A stretch of 64,000 nt of DNA from Bradyrhizobium oligotrophicum S58 (GTDB lineage: Bacteria > Pseudomonadota > Alphaproteobacteria > Rhizobiales > Xanthobacteraceae), in assembly GCF_000344805.1 (NCBI RefSeq), contig NC_020453.1, positions 3,505,001 to 3,569,000 of the forward strand, in the 5' to 3' direction. This document shows, in pieces, positions 28,397 through 39,449 of this stretch. The number at the start of each line of letters is the position of its first letter. Position 1 is the first letter of the stretch. The notes under the pieces are model-generated. The model made no database searches. It saw nothing but the letters and a program-made list of their open reading frames with translations, and had not been told where the DNA came from. A program made the translations under genes and the position numbers.

Positions 28397-29302
28397 TCAG
28401 ATCGCATTGCTGAGACGCCAGGTCCCGGGCGGGACGCCGACGATCCTGCGGAAGGTGGCGGTGAAATGGCTCTGATCAGCGAAGCCGCAGGCCAGCGCGA
28501 TGTCAGTGAGGCCTGCCTTGCCGCCGAGCAGATGGCGCTTCGCTGCTTCGATCCGTTGCAGGATCAGATATTGATGCGGCGGCAAGCCCGTCGATTGCTT
28601 GAATGCGCGAGCAAAATGCTTGGCGGTCAATCCCGTCAATGCAGCCAGATCGTCCAGACCAATGTCTTCCGACAAATGTTCGACGATGAACTCGTACGCC
28701 TGGCGCAAATGTCGCGGCGAGAGGCCGCCGGCGACCTGGGGCGCGGCAGCGGCGCGCGGCACCTGGTGCAATCGCAGCAGCCAATCGACCAGCAGAAGCG
28801 CACGGCCTTCCATCTCCAGCGACGTGGGGGGAATGATGGTGTCGAATGCGCGCCGGAGATAATCGAACGTCAGCCGATGCAAGGTCTTGTCCGGGATGAA
28901 TGACAGATCGTCGCGCAGGCGGTCGCCGAGCGGGGGAGCGTTTTCCGCCGCTGCCGCCCTGTCGAGCAACCCGTCGGGCAGGAAGACCTGTCCGAACTTG
29001 ATGCCACCGCGCGCCAGATACCGGGTCGGCGCGCCCCTGGGCTGAAGCGTGAATTCACGGCCGGGACCGCTGGTGCGGATCATCCGGCGGTTGTGATCCT
29101 CGACCGTCGCGCCGCGGAGACGCAGACCGATCACAGTCTCGGGAGCGATCGTCCAGGTGGATTCCTCGATGCCCATCGAGCAATCGTGCAGAAGCGCAGG
29201 CGCTATCCAGCGTTCGCGCGCCCCTTTGATCTGCACGATACCAACGCTGTTGCTCGCGAAAGCGAGAATATGCGGGTTCGCCGCTCTTGAGTCGTCAGCC
29301 AT
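28397..29302 (-). CDS. AraC-family transcriptional regulator
   Basis: 301 residues. The N-terminal ligand-type domain (about 1-190) is unassigned, and the C-terminal double helix-turn-helix (about 205-298) has LTGLTAKHFARAFKQSTGLPPHQYL and the family signature ALACGFADQSHFTATFRRIVGVPPGTWR. Its target is not evident. Candidates are the convergent-side esterase gene or the epimerase now decayed at 29520. Confidence 0.92.
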   Translation of the reverse strand: MADDSRAANPHILAFASNSVGIVQIKGARERWIAPALLHDCSMGIEESTWTIAPETVIGLRLRGATVEDHNRRMIRTSGPGREFTLQPRGAPTRYLARGGIKFGQVFLPDGLLDRAAAAENAPPLGDRLRDDLSFIPDKTLHRLTFDYLRRAFDTIIPPTSLEMEGRALLLVDWLLRLHQVPRAAAAPQVAGGLSPRHLRQAYEFIVEHLSEDIGLDDLAALTGLTAKHFARAFKQSTGLPPHQYLILQRIEAAKRHLLGGKAGLTDIALACGFADQSHFTATFRRIVGVPPGTWRLSNAI

Positions 29303-29519
29303 CGATGCACCCAGTCTCAGGCCTGCGCAGCGTTCGACCTCGGCCCGATATCATCGTGCCTTCTCCCTTGCGCAAGATCCGCCGTCACCGGCGGATCCGG
29401 TTTTGTCGGCGGACATATCATTCTGCATCTTATCAGAGCCGGATGTCAGGTCCGCACAACGTTGCGGAGCCTTGATCAAACCAGCAGTGTGCACGGGGTA
29501 TTGGGAGATGCAGGAGGGG

Positions 29520-29697
29520 AGGTCGGACACGCCCTCACATTCGTTGCTGCCGATCTCGGCGCGGTCAGGTGTTCGAGCAGCGCAAAGGCCCGCCAAATGC
29601 TCGGCTGGTCGCCGCGACCTGATGACGAGGCGATTTTGGCGACGGCTCAGAGCATGCTCGAACGCAACTTGCTCTCCAGCAGCGTTGTCGGCCACTG
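29520..29697 (+). pseudogene. C-terminal remnant of an NAD-dependent epimerase/SDR protein
   Basis: Only the tail survives: SSSAKARQMLGWSPRP followed by DDEAILATAQSMLERNLL matches the C-terminal end typical of extended SDR epimerase/reductase proteins, where SSxKARxxLGWxPR precedes the last helix. No Rossmann GxxGxxG domain exists upstream, and the AraC gene begins 218 bases away on the other strand. The rest of the gap 29303-29519 has no gene. It is therefore probably a deletion scar. Confidence 0.65.
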
Positions 29698-29719
29698 ACC
29701 CGTTCCGGCCAGCAATGCT

Positions 29720-30973
29720 TCACACCATCGTCGCCGCCAGCGCAGCCAGCAGCGCTGGCGGCGTGACGATGAGGCCCAGTTTCAGGAATTGCCAGGCGCT
29801 GACCTCGACCTTTTCGCGCCGCAATGCGGTCAGCCACAGGATGGTGGCGAGCGAGCCCGTCACCGAGATGTTGGGGCCGAGATCGACCCCGATCAAGATC
29901 GCCCTGATGACCTCGTGCGGCAGGTGATCGCTGGCGGCGACGGAGCCCGCGACGAGGCCGACCGGCAGATTGTTGGCGATGTTATCGGCGACCGCCGTGA
30001 TCAGGCCCGCGGCCCAGGCGGTGCCGGCCGGTGAGCTGGTGACGCCCTGGTGCAGCCAGGCGCTGAGCTGGCCGATCGCGCCGGCGCGGCTCAAACCTTC
30101 CACCATCACGAACAGGCCGCCGACCAGCGGCAGCACGCCCCAGGACACGCCCTTGACCACCGGCCAAGGCGATTGTCGGCCGAGCAGCAGGATCGCCGCC
30201 GCCGTGACCACGCCGCAGACGAAGGTGGGCAGGCCGAGCTGGACGTCCAGCGCAGAGGCGGTCAGCAGCACGGCGGCGATGGCAATGATCCCGACCGCGG
30301 CGAGCCGGCCCTCGCGGCTGAGATGCGGCTTCTCGACGTCGGTGCGCAGCGTTTCCGCGCGCAAGGCGCGGCGCTGCGTGAGCCATAGCGCCACAAAGGT
30401 GAGGGCGATCGCGGCGATCGAGGGCAGGGTGAACTGGCGCAGCCACTCGGTCAGATGCGGCATGCGCGCGCCGAACACGACGAGATTGGCCGGGTTGGAG
30501 ATCGGCAGCACGAAGCTCGCCGCATTGGCGATGAAGGCGCAGACGTAGAGATAGGGCAGCGGCGAAGCACCGGCCGCGCGGGTTGCGGCATAGACCGCCG
30601 GCGTCAGCACGATCGCGGTGGCGTCGTTGGAGAGCAGCACGGTGACCAGCGTGCCGACCGCATAGACCAGTAGGAATAAGAGCTGCGGAGAGCCGCGGGC
30701 ATGCTCGACCGCGTAGGCCGCGAGATAGTCGAACAGGCCTTCACGGCGGGCGAGCTCGGCGATCAGCATCATGCCGATCAGGAACAGATAGACGTCGATG
30801 CCCTTGCGGATGCCGGCCAGCGCATCGGCCGTCGGCAGCAGGCCGAGCGCGACCAGCAGCACTGCGCCGGCGACGGCCCAGATCGCTTCGGGCAGGCGGA
30901 AGGGCCGGATGATGACGCCAGCGGTGGCGAGGATGATGATGGCGTAGGCGAGCCAGGTGGTGTGTGCGAGCAT
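29720..30973 (-). CDS. ArsB/NhaD-type membrane permease
   Basis: 417 residues, 11 to 12 hydrophobic helices, of the ion-transporter superfamily that includes ArsB arsenite exporters. Landmarks: LFLIGMMLIAELARREGLFDYLA, LLSNDATAIVLTPAV (a conserved Asn-Asp loop), LPISNPANLVVFG, and DNIANNLPVGLVAG near the C-terminus. No arsR or arsC is adjacent, so the arsenite assignment is not secure; other anions are possible. It starts 22 bases after the MFS gene ends and is probably in the same operon. Confidence 0.82.
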   Translation of the reverse strand: MLAHTTWLAYAIIILATAGVIIRPFRLPEAIWAVAGAVLLVALGLLPTADALAGIRKGIDVYLFLIGMMLIAELARREGLFDYLAAYAVEHARGSPQLLFLLVYAVGTLVTVLLSNDATAIVLTPAVYAATRAAGASPLPYLYVCAFIANAASFVLPISNPANLVVFGARMPHLTEWLRQFTLPSIAAIALTFVALWLTQRRALRAETLRTDVEKPHLSREGRLAAVGIIAIAAVLLTASALDVQLGLPTFVCGVVTAAAILLLGRQSPWPVVKGVSWGVLPLVGGLFVMVEGLSRAGAIGQLSAWLHQGVTSSPAGTAWAAGLITAVADNIANNLPVGLVAGSVAASDHLPHEVIRAILIGVDLGPNISVTGSLATILWLTALRREKVEVSAWQFLKLGLIVTPPALLAALAATMV

Positions 30974-30995
30974 GATCAGGGATCGATAGAGGAAA

Positions 30996-32270
30996 TCATT
31001 CGGCGGGGATAGCGGGCGAGGGCGCTGCGTTCGGATGCGCGGCCTCCGTCCCGCTGGTCTCGGGCAGCAGCAGCCAGCATACGATCACGGCAAGGGCGGC
31101 CGCCGCGCCCAGCGCGAGGAACGCGGCGCTGTAGCCGCCATGGACGACGACCAGGCCGGCCAGCGCGGTCGACAGCGCAGCACCGATGCTCTGCGCCGTG
31201 ATGACCGCGCCCTGGGCAACGTTGAAGCGGCCGGTGCCCCGCATCAGGTCGGCGACGATGACGGGCATGATCGCGCCGAAGATGCCGGCGCCGACGCCGT
31301 CGAGCAGCTGCACGCCGACCAGCCAGGCCTTGTCGTCCGACAGCGTATAGAGCACCGCCCGCAACGGCAGGATCAGCAGCGCGGCCAGGAAGAAGCGCTT
31401 GTGGCCCCAGCGGTCGGCACGGGCCCCGACCAGCAGCGCCATCGGCACCATCACGAGCTGGGCTGCGGCGATGCAGGCCGACATCAGGCTGGTGCCGAGA
31501 TTCTTGTCCTGTAGCGCCAGCTTCTGGCCGACCAGCGGCAACATGGCTGCGTTGGCCAGATGAAACAGCGCGACGCAGATCGCGAAGATCAGCAATGGGC
31601 GGCACGTCAGGAGAATGCCGAGGCCGGATGGGTGCTCGCTCCGCTGCGATGCGCCGCTTTCTGCCTGCTGCGGCAGGCCCCGCGCGGCGTCATGGTCGAT
31701 GGCGCGCTCGGGGATGGCGAACACGCTGACGAGGCTGCCGACCGAGGTCACCGCCATCAGGTAGAACACCGCCGATGGGCCGAGCGCATAGGCGGCTGCG
31801 CCTGCGATCACGGCGCCGACCGCGTTGCCGGCATGGTTGAAGGTCTCGTTGCGGCCGACCCGCGCGGCGAACGCCCTGGCTCCGACGATGCCGAGCGACA
31901 CCGCCGCGATCGCCGGCGCAAAGATCACGCCGGCCGCATTGGCGATGCTCTGCGAGATTGCGACCGGCCAGAAGCTCGTCATCAATGGTAGCAGCAGAGA
32001 CGCCGCGGTGACGACGATCGCAGCTGTTATCATGACCAGGCGCTTTGCCCTGGTCGCGTCGACCAGGGCGCCGGCCGGGGTCTGCGCGACGATGCCTGCG
32101 ATCGTCGCCAGCGACATCACCACGCCGATCGAGGCTTCGTCCCATTTCTGCTCGGTCAGCAGATAGATCGCGAGGTAGGGGCCGAGGCCGTCGCGCACGT
32201 CGGCCAGGAAGAAATTGGCGGCGTCGAGCGCGTGGCCCGCGCGGCGGCCGGTGATCTCGTCCTGTGACAT
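30996..32270 (-). CDS. Major facilitator superfamily transporter
   Basis: 424 residues and about 12 helices in two halves. The N-terminus DAANFFLADVRDGLGPYLAIYL and the loop between helices 2 and 3 (AGALVDATRAKRLVM) resemble drug/proton antiporters. The mirror motif in the second half is ADRWGHKRFF. The substrate is unknown. It lies 42 bases downstream of the His-tailed repeat-module gene and 22 bases upstream of the ArsB-type gene, suggesting one transcript. Confidence 0.88.
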   Translation of the reverse strand: MSQDEITGRRAGHALDAANFFLADVRDGLGPYLAIYLLTEQKWDEASIGVVMSLATIAGIVAQTPAGALVDATRAKRLVMITAAIVVTAASLLLPLMTSFWPVAISQSIANAAGVIFAPAIAAVSLGIVGARAFAARVGRNETFNHAGNAVGAVIAGAAAYALGPSAVFYLMAVTSVGSLVSVFAIPERAIDHDAARGLPQQAESGASQRSEHPSGLGILLTCRPLLIFAICVALFHLANAAMLPLVGQKLALQDKNLGTSLMSACIAAAQLVMVPMALLVGARADRWGHKRFFLAALLILPLRAVLYTLSDDKAWLVGVQLLDGVGAGIFGAIMPVIVADLMRGTGRFNVAQGAVITAQSIGAALSTALAGLVVVHGGYSAAFLALGAAAALAVIVCWLLLPETSGTEAAHPNAAPSPAIPAE

Positions 32271-32312
32271 GCGGTCGACCTCGGTCCCTCGTTGCGTCCT
32301 GGGCGCGTGCGA

Positions 32313-32960
32313 TCACGCGTCGGCGTGATCGTGATCGTGCTTGGGCTTCGGCTTATGGCCGTGCTTGTGCTTCGGACCGTGCTCGTGTTTCGGGCCCGGC
32401 TTGCCACGCTTGAGCGGCGCGAGGGTTTTCAGGCTCTGACCTGCCTCGCGCGCATGGATGACCCGGCCGAAGCGCGTCTCGATGCCGTCGCCGCGCACGG
32501 CCAGCTTTGCGTCCGGCGCGAGCAGGTCGGCGACATCGGTGGCTTCCTTCGGACCGATCCGCACGACGGTGCCGTCGGCCAGCAGCGCGCCGCGTAGTTC
32601 ACCCTTTGGGCCGAACAACGACAGCCGCACCGTGCCCTCGGCCTCCATCTTGTGGCGGTCGTGCTTGGGATGCTCGCGATCGTGATCCGGTCCGTGGTCG
32701 AGGATCTGCCGGCCGTTCGCCGTCACCGCGACGGCGGCGATCAACTCGGCGCCGCGCGGCTTGACGCCGTGCACGCCGACCGCATCGCCGGGCTTGATGT
32801 GACGCGTCAGGTCGGTCTCCATATGCGGCGGCGTATGGACGAGTACGTCCTTGTCGGCCGCGCGCATCACGAAGCCATCGACCTCGCCGTGGGGATTGAG
32901 CACGAAGCGTTCGAGCGTGCCTTTCACGACAGGCAGGCTCTCGGGATCGATCCAATGCAT
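32313..32960 (-). CDS. Two-module OB-like protein with His-rich C-terminal tail
   Basis: 215 residues, no signal peptide. Two modules of about 65 residues (about 12-80 and 107-175) share the pattern GEVDGFVM or GELRGALLADGT, a Pro/Gly loop, then PGD or PDA followed by VxVxG, and a final beta strand; this resembles small beta-barrel (DUF5666/OB-like) folds. Residues 183-215 are Lys/His/Pro-rich (GPKHKHGHKPKPKHDHDHADA), and a second His-rich linker lies between the modules, both suggesting Ni, Zn or Cu binding. The same module occurs in the exported neighbour at 33009. Function unknown. Confidence 0.68.
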   Translation of the reverse strand: MHWIDPESLPVVKGTLERFVLNPHGEVDGFVMRAADKDVLVHTPPHMETDLTRHIKPGDAVGVHGVKPRGAELIAAVAVTANGRQILDHGPDHDREHPKHDRHKMEAEGTVRLSLFGPKGELRGALLADGTVVRIGPKEATDVADLLAPDAKLAVRGDGIETRFGRVIHAREAGQSLKTLAPLKRGKPGPKHEHGPKHKHGHKPKPKHDHDHADA

Positions 32961-33008
32961 GTTCGTTTCCTGTGTCTCGTTAGTTCGGAATAATAAGAGT
33001 GATGACCG

Positions 33009-33722
33009 TCAGCCGCGCGGCGGCGGCGGCGGAGGCCCAAGCCGGTCGGGGCCGCCCTTTGGGCCACGCGGCGGCCGCGGACCGTCGATCTCGGTCATCT
33101 GGTCCGGCGAGGCACCGATCGCCCGGACGTCGACCAGCTTGCCGAGTGCAGTCTCGAGCAGGTCGCCGCGCACCGAGATCGTCTGTCCCGGGCGTAGTGC
33201 GTCGGCGAGGCGCTCGGCTTCGGGCGGCGGCAGGCGAAGCGAGGTGCCGTCGTCGAGCACCGCGCCATTGACCTCGCCGCGCTTGCCGTGCAGCAGCGTC
33301 GCAATGCGGCCGCTGACCGTCTGATCGGCGCCGCGCCGGCCGGGCCCGTCGGGCGGGCCGTTGTCGACCACGCTCTTGCCGGTTGCGATGTTGGTGATCT
33401 GGGTGGCGTCGACCAGCGGAAGCGCTCGGGCGCGCAAGCCACGGACCGAGACGCCATCACCTGGGCGTATCGCAAACACGACCTGCGCGGTCAGATGCGG
33501 CGGCAGCTTCACCTCGGTGCCGTCATTGAGGATCAGTCCGTCGACGTCGCCGCGCGGCGTCAGCGTGTATTGCTTGACGATCCCGCGCGTCTCCGGAAGC
33601 TGCGTGGAATCCCACGTCGCATCGGGCGGAGACAGTGGCGCCTGGGCGTGGGCGGCGTAGGCGCCCAATCCTGTTGTTGCGAGCACGAGCGCGGTCATGA
33701 TCGGCTTCATCTTTCGCGTCAT
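33009..33722 (-). CDS. Exported two-module OB-like protein
   Basis: 237 residues from the ATG at 33722, which has AGGGAG upstream and opens a signal peptide (MKPIMTALVLATTGLGAYAAHAQA); the frame extends upstream without support. Two tandem modules carry GDVDGLILNDGTEVKLPP and GEVNGAVLDDGTSLRLPP, each followed by an RPGD/RPGQ turn and VSVRG/ISVRG. The C-terminus is Pro/Gly-rich. The modules are related to those of the gene 48 bases downstream. A periplasmic partner of that cytoplasmic protein is one reading, but no function is known. Confidence 0.7.
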   Translation of the reverse strand: MTRKMKPIMTALVLATTGLGAYAAHAQAPLSPPDATWDSTQLPETRGIVKQYTLTPRGDVDGLILNDGTEVKLPPHLTAQVVFAIRPGDGVSVRGLRARALPLVDATQITNIATGKSVVDNGPPDGPGRRGADQTVSGRIATLLHGKRGEVNGAVLDDGTSLRLPPPEAERLADALRPGQTISVRGDLLETALGKLVDVRAIGASPDQMTEIDGPRPPRGPKGGPDRLGPPPPPPRG

Positions 33723-33824
33723 CCTGGAACTCCCTTCGGCAGGTGGTGACGCGATCTGTTTCGCAATGGCCGTGCCAGTTGCCTGATGATGATAGATCAA
33801 TGGGTTGCATGAAGCAGGGGCGCG

Positions 33825-35167
<1,343 letters not shown>

Positions 35168-35183
<16 letters not shown>

Positions 35184-36616
35184 GGCAGGGAAATCTCGAA
35201 GCTGGAGCCGGTATGCGTGTGTCCGAGTTGCGCCTCGCCGTCATGGGCGCGCGCGATCTCGCGCACGATGGCAAGGCCGAGGCCGGTGCCGTCGGCGCGG
35301 GTGGTGACGAACGGCTCGAACAGGCAATGCTTGATGGTCTCGTCGATGCCGGGGCCGCTGTCCGTGACGCGAAACAACAGGCGTCCGGCGTCGATCTGGG
35401 CGGCGACGACGATCTCGCCGCCGTCGGGCGTATTCTGGATCGCGTTGAGGATCAGATTGTCGAGGGCGCGCTGCAACTGGGCCGGATCGAAGCAGGAGGC
35501 GTGCGGGGAGGCGGGGACGATGGTGCGAAGCTGGAGGCCGCGACGCGCGGCTAGCTCGCGATGCGGGTCGATCGTGGACTGCAGGAAGCTCGCGAGGTCG
35601 ACGCCACGAGCCTTCGGTTGGCTGGCCTGCGTCATCGCGAGCAGGTCACGCAGCAGCGCATCGAGCCGTGCCACCTGCTGCAGGATCGCTTCGAGCGCGC
35701 TGTCCTTGCGCGCAGGGTCTGAGGAGGCGAGCGCGTTTTCGGCCTTCAGCCGCATCGCCGCGATCGGGTTGCGGATCTCGTGCGCCAGGTTGGCCGACAG
35801 CCGCCCGACCGCCGCCAGCCGTTCAGCGGCCGTGGCCCGGCTACGCTCCGCCGACAGGCGCTGGCCGGCGTCGTTGACGGCATCGACGAGGCGGTCGAGC
35901 TCGCGCGCGCCGGTGTGCGGCAGTTGCGGCAGATCGGCCTTGTCTGTCGGCTTGCTCAGCGCCGTCTCGATCATGGCGATGCGGCGTGACCACGACAGCA
36001 GGATCCAGGCGAGCCAGATCGCCGAGCCGAGCAGCGTCAGCGCCAGCACGACCAGGCCGATGAGCAGATGCGTGTAGGCCGGTCCCTCGGCGATGGCGGC
36101 ACGCGTCATCGTCCACGCCGTGACGTTCTGGAGCGGTCCGCGCAACGGGCAGGCGTGAACGATCAGGCTCTGCGACCGGCCGGCATTGGCCGCCGTGGAT
36201 GGCCGCCCGCTGCGTTGCGCGTCACCATTGACCTGCTGGATCACGCTGAGCTCAGCCGCCGGGAGGTCGGTCTTGGGACCGGTGCCTTCGTAGGTCGGGT
36301 ACGCATAGGCCAGCGATCCGCTCTCGGCCTGCCAGATGCCGCCCTCGACGCCGGGCGCGCCGGACAGCGCCGAGCGGACCACGGGCAGCAGGTCCTGCTT
36401 GAGCTTGTCGTCGACCGGCGCGCCGCTCCAGCCGGAGACGAAGAACTGATAGCGGTCGGCGATGTCGCGACAAGCACGCACGACCAGATCCTGCGCACGG
36501 GCCACGCGGGCATCGGCCGACTGCTGAAACGACTCGACGAGAAGATAACCGGTCGCCGCGCCGGAAACTGCCAGCATGAGCCAGAGCGCCGACAGCCGCG
36601 AGCGAAGGGAGCGCAT
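35168..36616 (-). CDS. Membrane sensor histidine kinase
   Basis: 482 residues from the ATG at 36616, with GGAA upstream; the start opens directly into TM1 (LSALWLMLAVSGAATGYLLV). A periplasmic domain of about 140 residues follows, then TM2 (LLIGLVVLALTLLGSAIWLAWIL), a HAMP-like linker, the H box LAHEIRNPIAAMRLKAE, and the ATPase domain (NAIQNTPDGGEI, DSGPGI, GTGLGLAI). It phosphorylates the NtrC-type regulator encoded by the overlapping downstream gene. The sensed signal is unknown. Confidence 0.94.
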
Positions 36617-36738
36617 CGAATGTTCCGCAATGTCGTCAGAGGTCAGCGAGGATGCAGCGCAATGCGCGGGGCGGATCACCGCTCCTCATTCGCGGAACAG
36701 AACGCCTGATCAGCAATGTTGGTTCCGCCGCCGGGGGA

Positions 36739-39216
36739 TCACCGCGGCAGCGGCGCCTTCTCGGCCATCGCCTTGCGCAGGATGCGCGACAGCGACTCCA
36801 CCGAATAGGGCTTCTTGATCAGCTCGAAGCCGTGATGGGCGTTCTCCGCCAGCACGTGGCTGTAGCCGGACGTCAGCACCACCGGCAGGCCGGGATAGCG
36901 CTCGCGGATAATGCCGGCGAGCTCCAGGCCGTTGATGCCGGGCATGATGACGTCGGAGAAGACGAGGTCGACGGCGAACTCGTCGTTCGCCAGGATCGCC
37001 AGCGCATCGGCGCCGTTGGCGACGCGGCGCGTGACGTAGCCGAGGTCTTCGAGCAGCTCGGTCGAGAACTGACCGACCTCGTCATTGTCCTCGACCACCA
37101 GCACGCGATAGCCGCGGCCGATCGTGGCGGGCTCGATCCGCGTCAGGCCTGCGTCCGCGCTGGATTGCGGCGCCGGCACCTGCGGCAGATAGATCGTGAA
37201 GCTCGCGCCATGGCCGAGCCGGCTGTCGACGGCGATGTCGCCTTCGGATTGCTTGGCGAAGCCGAACGCCTGGCTCAGGCCGAGACCGGTGCCTTTGCCG
37301 ACCTCCTTGGTCGTGAAGAACGGCTCGAAGATCGCGTTGAGATTCTGAGGGGCGATGCCGCCGCCGGTATCGGCGACTGAGATCGCGATGAAGGCGCCGG
37401 GCCGCACGCTCTGGCCGCGCAACGGCGGGATCGCCTCGGTGCTGCGGACGCTGATCGTCAGCCGTCCTTCGCCGTTCATCGCGTCGCGCGCATTGACGGC
37501 AAGGTTGATCAGCGCGGTCTGGAATTGCGCGACGTCGGCAAGCGTGAACAGTCTGGCATCGGTGACCGCGAGCTCGATCTGGATGCGGCTGCCGACCAGC
37601 GGACGGATCAGCTGCACGACGCTATCGACCTGCTCGCAGACGTTGAACACCTGCGGCGTCAGCGGTTGCCGCCGCGCGAACGCCAATAGTTGTGCCGTCA
37701 GCTTCGAGGCCCGCTCGACTGTCTCGGAGATCGCATCGACGTAGCGCCGGCGCCGCTCTTCGGGCAGGTCGCGGCGGCGCAGGAAGTCGGTGGCGGAGCG
37801 GATGATCGTGAGCAGATTGTTGAAGTCGTGGGCGACGCCGCCGGTGAGCTGGCCCACCGCTTCCATTTTCTGCGACTGCCGCAACAGCTCCTCGCCCTGG
37901 ATCCGCTCGGTGACGTCGACGGCCTCGGCGACCGCCCCCGTGACCACATCGTGCTGGTCGAACAGAGGCCGCATCGAGAGTTCGAAATGGCGCTCGCCGC
38001 TGGCGAAATCGAGCCGCATCTCGTTGCGAAAGCTGTCGCCTTCGAGCACGTGGGCGAACGCCTTGCGCAGCATCTCGGTGATGCCCGGCGTATGGGTGAA
38101 CCACGGCGCATCCCAGAGCGGCTGGCCGATGACGTCGATCTCGCCGGCGCGCATGCCGGCGACCGCGATGCGATTGGCATGCGTCACGCGGCCCTCGATG
38201 TCGAGAATGGCCTGATACTGATTGCTGGTGTCGAAGATCGCGCGCATGCGCGCTTCGTTGGCCTCGAGCTGGGCGGTGCGCTCCCTGATCCGCTCTTCCA
38301 GCGTCTCATTGATCCGGCGCAGCTCGATCTCGGCCTGCTTGGCCGCCGTGACGTCGTGGGCCACGCCGATGAACCCGCTGTGTCGGCCGTTCGCATCCCA
38401 GCGTGGCTGCGATTCCGAGCGCAGCCAGCGCCATTGCCCGTCGGCGCGGCGATAGCGCGCTTCGAGGAAGAACGGCTTCAGCGAACATTCTCCCGATTGC
38501 TGCTGCTCGAGGATGCGCGGCAGGTCCTCGGGATGCAGCGCCTTGCGCCAGTCGAAGGCGAGCGCCTCGTCATGAGGCACGCCGAGGAAATCGACATAGG
38601 CACGATTGATGAAGGAGCGGGTGCGGTCGAGTTTGGTGACCCAGATCGGCACCGGCGCGCTGTCGGCGATCAGGCGGAAGCGCTCCTCGCTTTCGCGCAG
38701 CTTCGCCTGCGCGAGCATCTGGTCGGTGACGTCGATATGCGCGCCGACCAGGCGGATCGCGCGGCCGTTCCAGTCGCGCTCGATGCGGGCGATGACGCGG
38801 ATCCAGCGGATCTCGCCGTCGCTGGGCCTGATGATGCGGTATTCTGTCGTGTAGTCCTCTTGCTGGCTCTTGACCGCGGCGATGAAATCCTGCTCGGCCT
38901 TGGCGCGATCGTCGGGATGAACGCGATTGACCCAGTCTTCGTGCGTCTCGTGGACCGCCTCGGGCGGCAAGCCGTGAATGATCAGGTATTCGGGCGAACG
39001 GCGGTTGCGATAACCTTCGCGCAGGTCGACCTCGACGCCGCCGACGCGGGCAATACGCTGGATGCGCGCCAGTTCTGCTTCGCGCTCCTGCAGCGCCCGG
39101 TAGGCCTGATCGCGATCGCGCGCGATCTCCTCGATGTGCTGGCGCAATTCGGCCGCGGCGGCCTCCGGGACGACTTCATCTCTGGGCGCATCCGCGCTGT
39201 TCATGCTGACCTGCAT
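36739..39216 (-). CDS. PAS-domain hybrid sensor histidine kinase
   Basis: 825 residues with no membrane segment, so cytoplasmic. Order: short coiled coil (about 20-55), three PAS domains (about 60-170, 180-300 and 320-430; the first two with PAC tails such as LVGAHIDVT and FIGVAHDVT), H box GGVAHDFNNLL near 460, ATPase domain (NLAVNARDAM, DTGGGI, GTGLGLS), and a C-terminal receiver (VLVVEDNDEV, phospho-acceptor Asp in VFSDVIMPG). Ligand or cofactor is not evident. It lies upstream of the NtrC-type system on the same strand, separated by 122 bases. Confidence 0.94.
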   Translation of the reverse strand: MQVSMNSADAPRDEVVPEAAAAELRQHIEEIARDRDQAYRALQEREAELARIQRIARVGGVEVDLREGYRNRRSPEYLIIHGLPPEAVHETHEDWVNRVHPDDRAKAEQDFIAAVKSQQEDYTTEYRIIRPSDGEIRWIRVIARIERDWNGRAIRLVGAHIDVTDQMLAQAKLRESEERFRLIADSAPVPIWVTKLDRTRSFINRAYVDFLGVPHDEALAFDWRKALHPEDLPRILEQQQSGECSLKPFFLEARYRRADGQWRWLRSESQPRWDANGRHSGFIGVAHDVTAAKQAEIELRRINETLEERIRERTAQLEANEARMRAIFDTSNQYQAILDIEGRVTHANRIAVAGMRAGEIDVIGQPLWDAPWFTHTPGITEMLRKAFAHVLEGDSFRNEMRLDFASGERHFELSMRPLFDQHDVVTGAVAEAVDVTERIQGEELLRQSQKMEAVGQLTGGVAHDFNNLLTIIRSATDFLRRRDLPEERRRRYVDAISETVERASKLTAQLLAFARRQPLTPQVFNVCEQVDSVVQLIRPLVGSRIQIELAVTDARLFTLADVAQFQTALINLAVNARDAMNGEGRLTISVRSTEAIPPLRGQSVRPGAFIAISVADTGGGIAPQNLNAIFEPFFTTKEVGKGTGLGLSQAFGFAKQSEGDIAVDSRLGHGASFTIYLPQVPAPQSSADAGLTRIEPATIGRGYRVLVVEDNDEVGQFSTELLEDLGYVTRRVANGADALAILANDEFAVDLVFSDVIMPGINGLELAGIIRERYPGLPVVLTSGYSHVLAENAHHGFELIKKPYSVESLSRILRKAMAEKAPLPR

Positions 39217-39449
39217 TGGGTGGACGAGCGGTCACCCGAGAATTCCACCGCGGGTGTTCGGAAGCGTGGCGACATTGGGCTCAAGGGAAAGCAAAAGGTT
39301 CAAGGAAAGCAAACTGGCCAGAGATTGAGGCGGGCAGACGCCAGCATGACGAGAACGTCGGGGCAGATAAAAAGTTCCGCGCGCTCGGAACGGACTGTTA
39401 CTGTCGTGCGTCGTCTGGCCCTGAACACCGCAACGCGTAGGTCAATACC

